From: Heterostelium multicystogenum
Taxonomy: Eukaryota > Evosea > Eumycetozoa > Acytosteliales > Acytosteliaceae
Direction: 5' to 3'
NCBI GenBank assembly: GCA_003667245.1
Contig: RCNN01000163.1
Coordinates: forward strand, 1-59,115
DNA length: 59,115 bases
The translations under genes and the position numbers were made by a program. Numbering within the stretch: position 1 is the stretch's first letter; the number at the start of each line of letters is the position of its first letter. Of this stretch, positions 1 to 12,645 are shown one piece after another. Under the pieces are notes generated by a model. It did no database searches and had not been told where the DNA came from. It saw only the letters and a program-made list of their open reading frames with translations.

Positions 1-3000
1 AAGTAGATATCTTCCTTCAATTGATCTAAAGAACATAGAAGCCACTTCTACCACTTGTAACAACTTCGCACACATGAGACAGATTACCTAAGAGTAGATT
101 ACCAAATATCTTTTCAGGACCAAGTGAAAACATATATTGCATTGGGTCAATCTCCAATTTATCTCTGATCTTCTTGAATGGGAAAGGCGCAAAGTCTTTA
201 AAGAGCCATCCATTACTGTTGTTGAGGTGAATACATCCATTAGTACAATTACTTTAATGAAAAAGATTAATATCTTACTATTTAAATTCGACTATAACAT
301 CATAATCTTTTTGTTTCAATGGTCTATTGTTCAAAGTCATTGTCTCACCTACGGCCCTTCTGATACCAATCATAATATATTGCATCGTTTCCCAATTCTC
401 ATGTCCGAGCGTAATCTCTTTGCCTTCAAAGCTCATCCATTTTGATACTTGGAAATGCTGCTCCTTTGTGTTGTCGTCCAACTCGACCAATCCTAGGCTT
501 TGAACGAAATTAAAAATGTTTGGCCATGGCAGCTTTGTAATCTTCATAGAAGATTCTACCTTCTAAATTAATCTCTGTTGAATATTTCTTTGGTTGGCTT
601 GTGTTATTTAGTTGATGTGGTAGTTTTCAGTTATCGTTGAGCCCCACTTGGCCTTTATCAGAGGATATTCCTAGTACTACCAATCTGATTATTAACACTG
701 TTATTGAGACTATTAATATATATATCTGTATTGGTTGGGAGTGATTGCGAAGTAGTCAATGGTTTGTTTAGTAGTGAGCGTATGCATGAGCTTCTCTCAA
801 TCTTCCACTGGTTTGATCCGATGTTGAGTGTTCGATATCGTCTGTGTTGGCATGAGGAGCATCTCTTTCAACTTTTGAAATATCAATTGAAGAAGATTGA
901 GCTGGTAATGAAGCCATTGAGCTTGGCATCTCGCTACCACTAGTTATATGAGAATCAATTGGTGATTCGGAAATTGATCCAATTGAAGAGTATGGTGTAC
1001 TATTATTGGAATAATTTTCATCCCTTAGTTTTACAAATGAAATAGCTGAAGATGGTGTACTATCACTACTATTACTATTATTATTATGTTGTTGTTGTTA
1101 TTGTTATTGTTGATATTGCTTATATTATTAACATTTGAATCATCATTTCTATGGTGACCAATTTTTGATTCTACAGATAAACTTTTTACTAATTTCCATA
1201 CTTGGCCTTGGAGAAGGTAGGAGGAGCCTGTGGCTTTGGTTTAATGTCCTCCTTCAGTTCTTTATATACAATATTGGGTGGGAAAATGTACTGAATGAGT
1301 GTGTCTGGCTTGATAGAATTTATTTTCAGTGCACCCAATGCTTGGTAGATCGATTGTAAAAACTTGTTTCAACTCTGCTACGGTAATATAACCTCTATTT
1401 GTTCTATCTAGCATTTGGAATGCAACTATAATAATGAAAGAATAGTTAGAAATATAGCCAGCAGAAGTCCAAGATGATTTAACCTACAATAGATTTGCTC
1501 TTCCTGTGATGAATTTGCAGTACTGAAACACCATGTAAGAAATCCTTTAAATCCATTTTGCCATCATTGTTTGAGTCGAAAGCTTGAAATAGGATTTCAG
1601 AGAGGAGTTCGCTATCATTAATCAATGAACCCAAGCATTCACCAAACTCTTTTTATATATTACAACCATGCTGTTCTTTATCCAAAGTATTGAATTGATT
1701 ATACAAGCTTTCAAGTCGCTTTCTGTTAACTGAGGTTTTGATAGTAACTTATTAGCATTATATATATTGACTAAATCAATTTTATAGTGACATACTTGAC
1801 TGTTTATGAAGTGGCTTATCGATATGATGTTTACTGGTTTGACAAGAATTGGTCTACTGTATCAGAATTGGCATGGTCTTTTTTGTTCATTTGCTGAGCG
1901 ATGACACATGCTTCGGTGAGGGTCGCTTTCTTTTTACACTTTGGATGCACACAATAGCCACATACTTCACAGGCAAATCCCTGTCTTCTCAAGCCCCACA
2001 AGAAATAGCCGCACAATGAGCACCAGGTTGGTCCTCTGAAATCTATCAACACAAATGTATGTGGGAAAAAGTTTTCTGTATCAAATATCATTGTCAGTAA
2101 TCAGTATGATTGTGTGAATCTATGTGGCTATTCTCAGTTAACTTACGAATGATTAACTTTCAATTTATCATTCTTTTCTTTTAGTTGCAATTCTAGCTTT
2201 TCTTTTTGAAGTTGTTTATATATTCAATATCTAATACACTATTACTCATATTATTATTATTATTATTATTACTATCATCATTATCATTATTTTCTTCGTT
2301 GTTGTTGTTATTACTATTATTGTTGTTGTTATTAAAATAACTATTAACTATGGAATTGATTCTATTTCAACTTCATCGTCATATTCATTGTAGTCAAATG
2401 GATCTAGAGATTTAGAGAAACCAGATAAAAAGAAGAATAAATCACTCTGTCCTGTCTTTCTGGCAGCATCGAGTGCATTTCCTGTTGATCCACCCAAATT
2501 ACAGTCAGATCCATTTTCGACCAATAGTGTTACAATTTGTTTGTGTCTTCCAATCACAGCAAAGTAAAGAGGGGTCTCGCCTCGCACATTTTGTATGTTG
2601 AGATTTGCTTTGTGGTCTATGAGGAAATTCAACACTTGCAATGACCCAAAGAATGCCGCACGATGGAGCGCAGTCTCACCACGGATTGTTTTGGCATCAA
2701 TAGGCGTTCCCTTATCTAAAAGTAGCTGAAGTAATCTGTAGAAATTTCGTTGATTGACCTTTCTCAAATGAATGTCTGGCCAGATAGTGGAGTGGTAGTG
2801 TACCATCCTTTGAAATTGATAACACTGCAGCATTGCCGTGCTCAATTAAGAGATGGCAAATATCTAGATTACCTGCGTAGGATGCAAAGTGAAGTGGCGA
2901 CCAGCCCTGTATGTCTTTAATATTTACATCGGCACGCTTGTCAAGCAGATACTTGATCAACGCAATGTCCATTTTTTCAACAGCTATATGAATGGGTCTC

Positions 3001-3666
3001 ATTCCTGTTCTCTCGTCGACCCATTCAACCCACTCGTCGTCCTCATATTTCTTAGCATAGGTCCTCTCCAGTATCGTGATTGGGTCGATGTGGTATAGTG
3101 CTTTGAAAAGAGTTGCTATCCTACGTTGATTTCCCAGTTTAATTGAAGATTTTTCATTTGATTCGTTCATGGTTGACACTATGGCCATATTTGATGGCAT
3201 AGCAAAATTGTATGATAGCGATAGATTGCTAAATGATGCATTTGGTGAGCTGTCTTGTGCTTGAGTTGGCTGGCTTGTTGTTGGTGGTTGAATAATAACA
3301 GAGTCACCAGATAGCTTCAGTCTCTTAGTATTTAATTCCTCGAGCTTAGCCATCTTTTTAGCTAACTTCTTGATCAAATTTAATAAATAAGTTTCAGAGA
3401 ATTGCGATAACCCAGTCTTGTCCACTTTATCTTGATAGACAGCTATAATGATCTCCCAATTTCCGACGATATCATCTCTAGTCGATGAAAAAGCAATCTG
3501 ATAACCATTGTTATTAACACCTTCTACCAGCATTAAAATTCTGTATTTCTCTGTCCACCATATAGGTCCATTGTACTTTTGCAATACAAATGTAGGTGTA
3601 ACATATTCCTCAAACGTCGACCAAAAACAACCAATTACCTGCCAGAACAGGCGAACTGATAGTCAT
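1..3666 (-). CDS. Ankyrin / C1 / EF-hand phosphatidylinositol phosphate kinase, 3' end outside the window
   Basis: Predicted lipid kinase that phosphorylates phosphatidylinositol phosphates at membranes. Seen on the minus strand, in order: start ATG at 3666 (MTISSPVLAGNW); an unassigned N-terminal domain and Ser/Thr-rich linker; about five ankyrin repeats (3050-2400, e.g. GWSPLHFASYAGNLDICHLL, GETALHRAAFFGSLQVLNFL); an Asn-rich stretch (2340-2240) and short coiled coil; a C1 zinc finger (2060-1900: H, CSLC, CEVC, H and C ligands); three EF-hand-like loops (1720-1380, best DSNNDGKMDLKD); a Ser-rich linker; then the N-terminal half of a PIP kinase domain (550-1) with GHENWETMQYIMIGIRRAVG, FKDFAPFPFKKIRDKLEIDP and SLGPEKIFGNLLLGNLS. 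Introns are supported at 2146-2076 and around 1790-1720, 1470 and 270. Frameshifts lie near 3625, 2740, 1365, 770, 670, 520 and 40. No AT-rich gap separates the modules, so I read one gene; two adjacent genes (ankyrin/C1 and EF-hand/PIPK) remain possible. The kinase assignment is firm. Confidence 0.72.
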
Positions 3667-4275
3667 CTCTTTGTCCTCTTAAATACTATCTAATCTAATC
3701 TCTTTGAAATAAATACAACTATATAACTATATAAATAATAATAATAATAACAACATATATATTATAGAGAGAGGAGATAGATAGATTATCTATTATTTCA
3801 AGTAATTTATTTGTTAATTGAGTAGTCCACACTTTATATTATTCTTTGCTAATTCGCAATCAGCAGTTGGAAGAAAAAGAATCCAAAATTATTGATTTTT
3901 TAATTTTTTTGTTGGTTGTTTTTTTACACTATCACCTGAATCTTGATCTTTGTAAGATTTTTATTTTGGTGGTATTTGTTGGAGGATGATGTCACAACTT
4001 TACCGAGTTTTGGGACTTGTTGGATGTAACAACAAATTATCTAATAATATCTGTATAAATTATAGCGCAATATGCACTCAGCCATATTCTCCGACAATAC
4101 TGTACTTGTTTATTTCACACACTGTAACACTGATATGGGTATAAGATGATTTAATAATGAAAGTAAATAAAAACTTGTTCATTTTTGATCATTGTTCATC
4201 AGAATGCATAACATTCCATGACATTAGAGATATACTCCATCTTGATGCGTCATATCATTGTGTGTTTATTGAATT
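3667..4275. other. Intergenic region upstream of the PIP kinase gene
   Basis: AT-rich spacer of about 600 bases with short ATA/TAA runs and T/A homopolymers. It should hold the promoter of the minus-strand PIP kinase gene and the 3' end of the next minus-strand gene. I see no RNA gene or conserved motif in it. Confidence 0.6.
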
Positions 4276-7200
4276 TCAATTAGATGGTAGAATGCTTTGT
4301 TTAAACAGCACAGTGCATCTCTTTTGATTCTCGGCAGTGAGTGTCGAATACCAGTTCTGTAATATACCAATGTCATCTGGGTTTCCTCTGCTCAATTGAA
4401 GTAGTGTCATTGCTGCACACATTTTGAAATCAAATACAACTACAATATTAAAAATGTTAATTAATTTGTTGATTGTTTGTGTAAATATTAAACTTACATT
4501 CTGATACAAGAATTTGACGGATTGTGTTCTTGATGTCTGCTAATCCTTGTAGCTCTATATTCTCTGATTGCAACATATGGTTTAGTCCAACGGTTCCTAA
4601 TGTTTGTATCATTTGACAAGAGATAGCATTATTATCATTACTACCAAGATACCTCCAAAAGGCGGGTAGCAATGAATTGGTTGAAGGTCCAGACCCATCC
4701 CATAAAGAGTGACAGCAGTTCTATCGATTTCAAAATGACAAACACTTTACTTAGATCCGAAGCACTGAGCGCACTATCAAACTTTAACAATATGTCATTT
4801 GAATACTCTTCAATGCTAGGAGCATCATTACTCTTTAATTGATTCAAAAGTTCCTTAAAATTACAGAATAATTAGAATCTTATAATTATGAAAAGAGCTA
4901 TGAACTTACTTTGTTATCAAACCGTAGATTGTTTCAATAGATGTATTAGACAACATGATATTGTTAAAACCAACTCATCTTAAGATTAAGAATATAATTA
5001 GAGATCGATATGAGTAATATATATGTATGGAGATTACTTACTATTTACTTTGAAAATAGAGGGATCACTTTTAATATTGATTTGAAGTATTCAACAGTGT
5101 GAAGTGATTTCAACAGTAGCATATCATACATTAATGTAATGACACCTGATAAATCATTATTGACTCTACAAATGACAGTAAAAATATAACTAAAGAATGA
5201 TAGGTTAGAACGATAGTTGACCATAATCAACGCTAATAGATACATACCACAAGAAATATGATTTCGTTTGTTCTGTCTGTAAACTACTATTACTATGTAC
5301 ATTATTGCTACAATTAATTGATTGGATAATATTTGAAACAATCAGTCCATTACAATATTTGTTGAATTCATCTTCAAAGTTAAATTCCTGTAAATTGTGA
5401 AGAAGATCAATTAGATACTATCCATGGTTATTAAGCGATAATAATACTTACATTAAATATCGAGGAGTATGATGAAAAAAGTTGATGAGTGAAACTGATT
5501 AGTTGTGAAGTTTGATTGGTTATTGAAAATGATTGTTGATTTGATGCTTTTGGCGAAAGTTGTTTATAGTGATTGATTATATCTACAATTAGTTTTTTAG
5601 AAAGCTTAATCTTTGTGTCTGTTGTAATGCTATTATTTAGTTTGCTATGGTATCTTGATTTCAAAGTTGATACTGGCTTGACTTGCGGTAATTTCCATGT
5701 TAACTACACCACCAACTATACTCTTTATGCTATTTTCATCCAAAGCTGTTGAGTCCATTATACTTGGTTTCTTTGATGATGAATATAACTCTGTTGAAGG
5801 TGTAATCAACTGAAGTTTTCCAAATAAACTCTTCATTGGATTACTCTCTGTACTATTCAAGTTGGTACTATTGCTATTTAAACTATTCGTATTTACTGTT
5901 TGTTTTTGCCTTTGTTGTTTGTGTTGCTGCTGTTGTTGTTGCTGCTGTTGCTGCTGCTGTTGTTGTTGCTGCTGAAGCCTTGACAGGCTTGGAAGGTGAC
6001 TTTTCTTTAGTTGGTGTGATTCTGTTCGTTGGAGACTCTCTTATTATTGGAGCTGATTCTTTTACAGGTTGTTGGGTGAAGTATCTGGTTTGGGTTCTTC
6101 TGGTGTTGATTTAGATAAACTCTCCAGTCGTTTTAGGAGATAGAGTTGATTCGGGGGGTTTCGATGCTGATTTCTTCGGTAAAATTCTTTTAGGTTTGCT
6201 TGGGCGTGCTGTTTCTATATTGTTTGCTTCTGCCAGCCAAGGTAGTTCGTTTTCGATTGATTTCATCATTCCTGTACTATTCGTAGTGGTTGAATTCGTA
6301 ACTGTTTCTGAGGCAGGAGTATTGACCATTGGTATATTTAATGATTTGAAATGGGAAGTGAGGCTTGTTGCTTTTGAATAAGATTGAGAACTGGTGTTGG
6401 AATTGGTGTTGTTGGAATTGGTGTTTGGAGTTATTGTTGGAATAGGTGTTTTTTCCAATGGCTGAGCCTTCAAAGCTACTGGCTCAACAAGTTCAGAGGT
6501 ATTTCTATCAGGTTTTCTGTGCCATGGTAAAATATTATTGTCATCCAATTGAATAGATTTTGGAGTTTCATTTGAATTTGATGGCGATATTTCTGGCTGA
6601 GTAGAGATTGGTTCGGCTTCCAATGTCGATACAGAATGATTATCAGTGGTTGGCAAAAGTGTATTGTTTTTGGACAGTTGATTAGACAATGTAGAGGGAG
6701 AAGGTTTTAATGGTGATGATTTCATTGGAGAATGTTGTTTCTTTGGGGACTGCTTATTATGAAGTCTATCAATGAAAATAACTCCTGGTGAAATGGGTGA
6801 ATCTAAAGGTTGCTCTATTATGTTCAAAAATCCACTTGCGAAACCATTACTAATATTGACACTGCTACTTTGATCATCTATCTCCATTTTAGAATTGATT
6901 AAGTTTGGCTCTGTATTTACAAGATTCGTTTCATTGATAGAGTTATCTTTGCTAGGTGTTAGTTGCGTTTCTACTATGTGTATTTCACTGTTATTATTGT
7001 CTCTGAAAAGTTCTTCACTGTCTTCATCTGATATTGAATTAGAGGAAATGATTGAATCTGAAACTACTGTTCAAAGAATATATCAAAACTCTCATTTGAT
7101 TTTTCACTGATACCTGCTGCAGTAGGATGATCAAGATTGATTACTAATGCTTCTGTTTCAGTATCATTAGATTTGATTGCTTTTGTCGAGGCAGTATTAC

Positions 7201-8622
7201 TTTGAGATTTAGGTGAATCCTCTAAGGTTGTACCTGTAGGTTTGTTTTCAGTGGTTGGGCTATCTGTTTCTTCTTTTGTTTGACATTCTGTAGTTGTTGG
7301 TGTTGACGTCTGAGTTGCTGGAGTTGGTATTTGGGTTGCTATATTATTTACAATTGTGCTATCTGTATTTATTGATATATCTACATCATCCTTATCATTT
7401 GATAAAGGTGCCACATAAGAATACTCTTCAAATTTAATATCATCTTCTAAGTCGTCATTATCTTTTTGCCAAATATGCTTGGGGAGCCACAATCTTAATT
7501 GAGGTTGGTCTATATTTTATGCTCTAATTCAACTTCCTTTGTAATTTGAATTTCACTCTCTTTATCATCTTCCTTTTCTCCTTCTCCTTCTTTTTTTTCT
7601 TCTAGTACTGATAGTGGTGATTGATGTGATTGTGGACTTTTACTGCTTGTTGTCTTATCTTCATTATTTTCAGTGACTACATCATTATTTTGACAATTGG
7701 CGATGGTTTTTGAAAGTGGCTCATCATCCATACCATCAAAACCACCAGCTCCATAATCATTATCTAGGAAATTTAGATCGTCTTTGCTATCGTCAGTACC
7801 TATTGTATTGTTTGTATTTGAGTCAATCTCCATATTTGAATCACCTGCTTCATCTATCGAGGAATCAATTGAATGATCGGCTTCATTAAACAATTCGTTT
7901 TCTAAATCCTGTACACTACTATCAGCAGCAGATTTGCCATTTGCCTTCGCTTTAAAAACAGGAGAATGAGCAGTAAGACTCAGCTTTTGGAAATATTGCA
8001 ATTGTGTCTTCAGCTTGTCATTTTCTTTCTTTAGGTCAGTGAATCGCTTCTTGATGTCGACAAGTCGCTCCAGTTTCTTTGTCTGCTTGTCGAAATTTCT
8101 CTTGCAATACGTAAAATGAATTGTTACGAGCATTTAGTTGATTCGACAAGATCTCCATCGAAACAATGGTCATCTGACGCTGTTCTAGCTCGCTCTTGAG
8201 GGTAGCAATCTCTTTTTCGTATCGCTCGACTTTCTCTCGTAGAGGAATATGATTGTTAATCTCATCTTCCAACTGAGTCTTCAATGATTCAGACTCCTTT
8301 CGTTCAAATGCTAGCTGCTGCACCAACTTCTGAATTTCATTTTCGAGCTCACCACTGGGGCGACCATTGCTATTGCACTGCTGTGATAAAGAATTTGAGC
8401 TACCATCCAAGGGGTAAGAAGCTGGGACTTGTACTTTGCCAACTCTTGTTTCTGTTGCTTATGGTTTGTTTGCAATGCTTTGAATTTAGCGATTAAAGTG
8501 TTTGTCGCAATAATCTTTGATTTCAATATTTCGTAATTATTGTTGCTGTTGCTGTTGTTGCTATTGTTGTTGTTGTTGATAGAGTTACTAGATGACTTTA
8601 GATTACTATTGTTACTCTTCAT
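4276..8622 (-). CDS. Large coiled-coil, disordered and helical-repeat protein of unknown function
   Basis: Not assigned to a family. From ATG 8622 it shows an Asn/Ser-rich leader, then a long charged coiled coil (8540-8000, e.g. QLAFERKESESLKTQLEDEI and LKKENDKLKTQLQYFQKL). An acidic and Ser/Thr/Pro-rich disordered stretch follows (7990-5990) with many SP/TP pairs (SPKKQHSPMKSSPLKPSP), then a Gln tract (5975-5921). The C-terminal third (5860-4276) is leucine-rich and alpha-helical, HEAT-like in feel, split by several introns with GTAAGT or GTATGT donors (5254, 5035, 4910). At least six frameshifts are needed (near 8400, 8100, 7520, 7080, 6115, 5650). An N-terminal coiled coil before a helical-repeat C-terminus and clustered SP/TP sites resembles the layout of ATRIP, but no diagnostic ATRIP motif is visible. 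Whether all pieces form one gene is likely (same strand, no AT-rich spacer) but unproven. Confidence 0.6.
5921..5975 (-). repeat. CAG/CAA polyglutamine tract inside the coiled-coil gene
   Basis: A run of CAA and CAG codons on the minus strand (about 17 Gln) directly follows a Lys/Pro-rich segment. The reading frame slips at its start, so upstream sequence in the original frame would read into Ala/Thr codons instead of Gln. Such tracts are common in dictyostelid proteins and unstable in length. Confidence 0.7.
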
Positions 8623-8749
8623 TGTTTTGTTTTATATTCTTTCATATTTATTTGTAAATAACGAAATCAAATACAAATAACTATGATGGGGGTTAAATCT
8701 CTCGTTTATTGTCGATTTTTTTCACAATTTAAATTTGAAAATGACACCC

Positions 8750-10614
8750 TTAATTATTCCAAATCTCGAGATCTGCCTGTGAGTACAGTTTTTGTTTGTC
8801 GACAATTCTCTTTCCTGCAAGGTATCTCATAGCCTCAGAGTATGATTGAGGTAGGATCTTCTTTGGCTTGACTGTGTCGAGGTCAAACATCATGCTTCTG
8901 TTTGCAAAGGAATGTAAAGTTGAAAACATTGGACATATGCTTTTGAGAAGATCCTGAAACTGGGTTCGATACATGTGCTACAACCTCCACTTGAACGTAG
9001 GTAAGTCTATCAACTGACTCGGTGTAGACAATAGTTGCATCCAAGGTGAGAATGTTACCAATATCTACTGGCAACAAGAATGTAATGTCGTCCATACCAA
9101 AGAATGTTGGGATTGTTTCATTGAACTGGAGGAATGCAGTTGTAAAAGCAATCTCGAATCCTTTTCTCATCAAGTAACCACCAAATATATTACCATGCAT
9201 ATTCCTTTCCTAAAGAAAGTAGTTTCTCGTTAGTGTTGCTTTGTCTTATATTGAGAGTTGGAATACTTACCTGTGGTTGACAGAGAATTACTGTTTTGTA
9301 ATGAGGTGTCTTTCATTGGGATCCAGTTGAAGTTTGATTTATCATCCTTTGATCTCATAAAGAGATCGTGGATGATTTGAAGCTCATTGTTGGTTGGTGG
9401 TACATTTTGAAGTGATTGTTTAGCAAAGTCGAGACGAGAAGTCTTGTGGCTAATACCATCGTTGAACAACTTTTGTTCTCTCTCGTTGGTTGGCACAAGG
9501 CGATTAACTGGAGCAGCTTTCTTTGTAAGTGGATCTCTGGCAACCATTGTAAAGTATGCAACAAGTACACCTTCCCACTCTCCAGTTTCATTGTTCTTTG
9601 ATCTTGCCTTGATAACAATTTCCATCGATGATTTACCAACCCAAGTAACAATACCCTCCATCTTGAAATCTCTATCTGGCACCAATGGTCTTAGCAAGTG
9701 GATTCTGTCAACGGAAGCAGTAACGATGGTAAATACTTTCTCTTCAGTTGTATCTTCTGCATGCCTTAATAAATACTGTCAATTAAATGATTAAATACTT
9801 GTGTGCTGTAGTCACATACTTATAAGAAACAGTTCCAGCAAGAGCATCAAGATCCTCTAGGAATCTACCAACTCTTAGATTTCCATATGGCGATAGATAC
9901 ATTTCACGAAGGTTGAGATCAGAGCTGAAATGAAGATAGATCTCAGTGTAGCTGTCCATTGGTGGTTTATCTACGATAGGTCTGGTTGCAGGTGATGCAT
10001 TTTGTTTAGATTTAATACTGAATATCGGTGTTCTCGAACGCCAAAGATGATTAGTAACTGCAGTTCTATTGAGATAACTCGATTTGCTGATATTCTTCCA
10101 ATCAGTCTTGCTAATAGAGAGTGGAATGATAGTGATATCAGATTGCTCAGCTGACTTTAAGCCAAGGTTTCTTTATTTCCAAAGCCTTTTGTTTATCTGC
10201 CAGGCTATCAAAAGTAACCAATGCGAATCCAATATTCTCTTCATCGTCAAAAACCATCTTTATACCATTGGGTGCGATTGATAATCCTGGGAACAACTCT
10301 TGAATATCTATCTTTGTAACATTTGCAGGCAATCCTTTGATCTCAACACTATTCTGTACATCCAATTGGCCATCCATGCCAACCGATGACGTATTAGAGG
10401 ATGAAAATGTTTGTTTCTGTTGTTGTAATTGATCTTGTAATTCATTGAATCGCTTCAATTGTTCATCTGAATTGGCAGTAGCAAATGATCTCTTATGCTC
10501 TAGTTGATGTTGTTTGTTTACATTCAAGGTAACATGACTCTGACTGAGAAGTGTCGATGTAGCTCTACCACTCTTGGAGAGCTTTGTACCATTGGATACG
10601 AGTCTGCTTAACAT
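8750..10614 (-). CDS. Acyl-CoA thioesterase 9-like enzyme with N-terminal RRM-like domain
   Basis: Predicted mitochondrial enzyme hydrolysing acyl-CoA to free acid and CoA. ATG 10614 opens a basic, Ser-rich leader (MLSRLVSNGTKLSKSGRATS) typical of a mitochondrial presequence. Residues about 90-150 form an RRM-like fold (VEIKGLPANVTKIDIQELFP ... IGFALVTFDS). The rest matches the double-hotdog ACOT9 family: first unit 9900-9300 (LRVGRFLEDLDALAGTVSYK, VTASVDRIHLLRPL, AYFTMVARDPLTKKAAPVNR), second unit 9210-8880 (ERNMHGNIFGGYLMRKGFEI, FLLPVDIGNILTLDATIVYT, QVEVVAH). Introns lie at about 9820-9765 and 9270-9210. Frameshifts occur near 10150 (between RRM and thioesterase), 9290 and 8885. The frameshift at the junction leaves a small chance of two genes, but the downstream part has no start context and ACOT9 proteins need an N-terminal presequence, which sits before the RRM. 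Confidence 0.82.
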
Positions 10615-10803
10615 TTTGTGCGAGTTAACACTAAGTACTTTTGAAATAATATGTCGCAGTCACACACGCATGAGCTTCACTGTTGGTTTTTTGATTTTTA
10701 ATTTTGGGAATATTCAACATGTTGTTGTCAGGCGTGCAGAAGGTCCCCAGGGACAAGCCTACTATTTAAAATTGAATAAAAATAAATTATGATATGGTTT
10801 TTA

Positions 10804-12343
10804 TTACTCTAGCTTTCTGCCCCACAACGAGCGGTTGGAGGTAATGACATAGTTGTAAATCCAAAGTGGAACTTCAAGTAAAAGGGCCTCAGCAGGTAGT
10901 TCACCTTCGTATCGAATGGGATTACGTCTGGTTTGGTCAAGGAATTTTACTTTGGGCACCTCCTTCGACTGCATTGTAACCAATGCCTTTGCCATCCAAA
11001 AACTTCTGTATATCCTCAATAAGCGATACAATATATTTACTGGATAGGTCGGTGTCGAGAAGACAATCACCATCTCTCATTCCATTTTTACCAAATACAT
11101 GCTTCAATTTACAGGACTCCAGTAGGACTGATGGGACCGAGATGTGATTTGTCAGGTTGGTCACAATACCACGTGTTTGGTAAGTCAAACTCTTGAGGAA
11201 TTCAACATTCATCGAGTCATATTCCACTTTGTCAGTATTGATTGTGAAATTAAAGTATCCCATTATTTCACCAGTGAATGGAGACTGGTTCTTAAGAGAT
11301 AGGAACTTTTGAAACTCAAACTTAGCGCTTGCATCGTAGGTGTCGATAAATCGGAATGTGCCAACCCACTTCATTCTTAACGACACTAACAATATTTCCT
11401 GTTGTGTATTTCTCTGTTGACTCTAAACGGGTGAGCGTAAGCATAGTTTGCATCTCTTCCAACAATCTCATTCTCCACCAATTCTTTTCACTAAAAACGC
11501 GCTCTAGCTTCCATCTAGAAGGATCAGTAAAATCAGAGCACTGTTCATGTACAGATATGATAAACTTTCCTGGTTCAAATCCCAATCTTTTCATTTCCTC
11601 TATATCTATTTTTTGTTAAGAAATATGAATGTATTAATACATGGTTATTGTTTTTGAATCAACTTAAACCGAGTAATGTTTCATACATTTTAATTTAAAG
11701 AAGTTTGCATATTCAATGACCTCAGTTTCTGCGGTTGGCACTGGAAGTGCACTGAAGCCCCATTTATCAATGATAAACTTTTGCCATATTTTATCTAGTT
11801 TACATAGGATTTTGTTCCAATTCTTATTTACACATTTCAGCCTAGAGGTTGTAGTTGTTAAAACTAATGAATGCTCGAAAAAGACATATTCTTTTACTTA
11901 CCTTTGAATATCTTATAGGTTAGTGATTCTAATATAGGTATTAATAATGAATATGGCAATTGTATTGGATCACTAACTTTTGATATTTTCAATGATGGCT
12001 TTGTATCTACTTGACTTTCATTATTATAATTACTATTATTTGATTTGATGCTACTACTATTAATGTTTGTTTCTGTGACTTGTTTTGTGACTGTCGAATC
12101 AGCTGTCGTAGATACTGCGGTGTTTGAAGCTGTAATATTGGTTGTTGCAGCTACTGATGATGATGATGATGATGCTGTTGTTGGATGATCATCATTTGAT
12201 GTGATCCTTTTATTTGATCTAAATAAAAGAGCGTATATAAAAAAAGTAAATGAAGTTGCAACAGAAGTTATTAACAATAACTTTTTGTTATTTAAAATGA
12301 CTTGGAGGAATCCACTGGATGGCTTGTTAATTCCACTATACAT
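10804..12343 (-). CDS. Membrane-anchored protein of unknown function
   Basis: Not recognised. From ATG 12343 the protein has a short N-terminus and one hydrophobic helix (about residues 22-41, LLLITSVATSFTFFIYALLF). A Ser/Thr/Asn-rich linker of about 90 residues follows, then a globular region with many aromatic residues (LDKIWQKFIIDKWGFSALPV, FEPGKFIISVHEQCSDFTDP, WVGTFRFIDTYDASAKFEFQ, LTYQTRGIVTNLTNHISVPS). The C-terminus reads NPIRYEGELPAEALLLEVPL. Introns are supported at about 11901-11848 and 11690-11600. Frameshifts lie near 11345 and 10965. The layout suggests a type II or signal-anchored membrane protein with its main domain in the cytosol or an organelle lumen; location cannot be decided from sequence alone. 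Confidence 0.65.
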
Positions 12344-12645
12344 TCTATCTCTCTATCTTTATTTATATCTAACTATCTATCTCTTATTAATAATATTGTT
12401 TACTAGTATTCATAATAATAATAAAGGTCAGGTGATTTCATAAATTCATGTTTATTATTATTTTAAAAAACTTAGAAGTTGAAACTGACAACCTTCTGAT
12501 CAGTCGTGTGCGCTGAGCCGAATTTGAATTTTGGAGGGAATTTTTGATTTCTTTTTAATATTATGAGTTGTTGCATGTTGAACCAGTTATTTGGATTGGT
12601 GGAAAACATTTACATGTTCAATTGGTTGATAGTTGAATAACCATA
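12344..12645. promoter_or_regulatory. Divergent promoter region
   Basis: About 300 AT-rich bases between the minus-strand membrane-protein gene and a plus-strand gene, so promoters for both should lie here. It contains TCTATCT/TATCTAAC runs and one short GC-richer island near 12490-12530. No known element was identified. Confidence 0.4.

Noticed and set aside
5836..6114. Plus-strand open stretch rich in Val and Ala
   Set aside because: It is the antisense of the CAG/CAA glutamine tract in the minus-strand coiled-coil gene.
11560..11590. Sequence resembling a tRNA T-arm (GGTTCAAATCCC)
   Set aside because: It is inside coding sequence of the membrane-protein gene, and no matching acceptor stem, D-arm or anticodon arm surrounds it.
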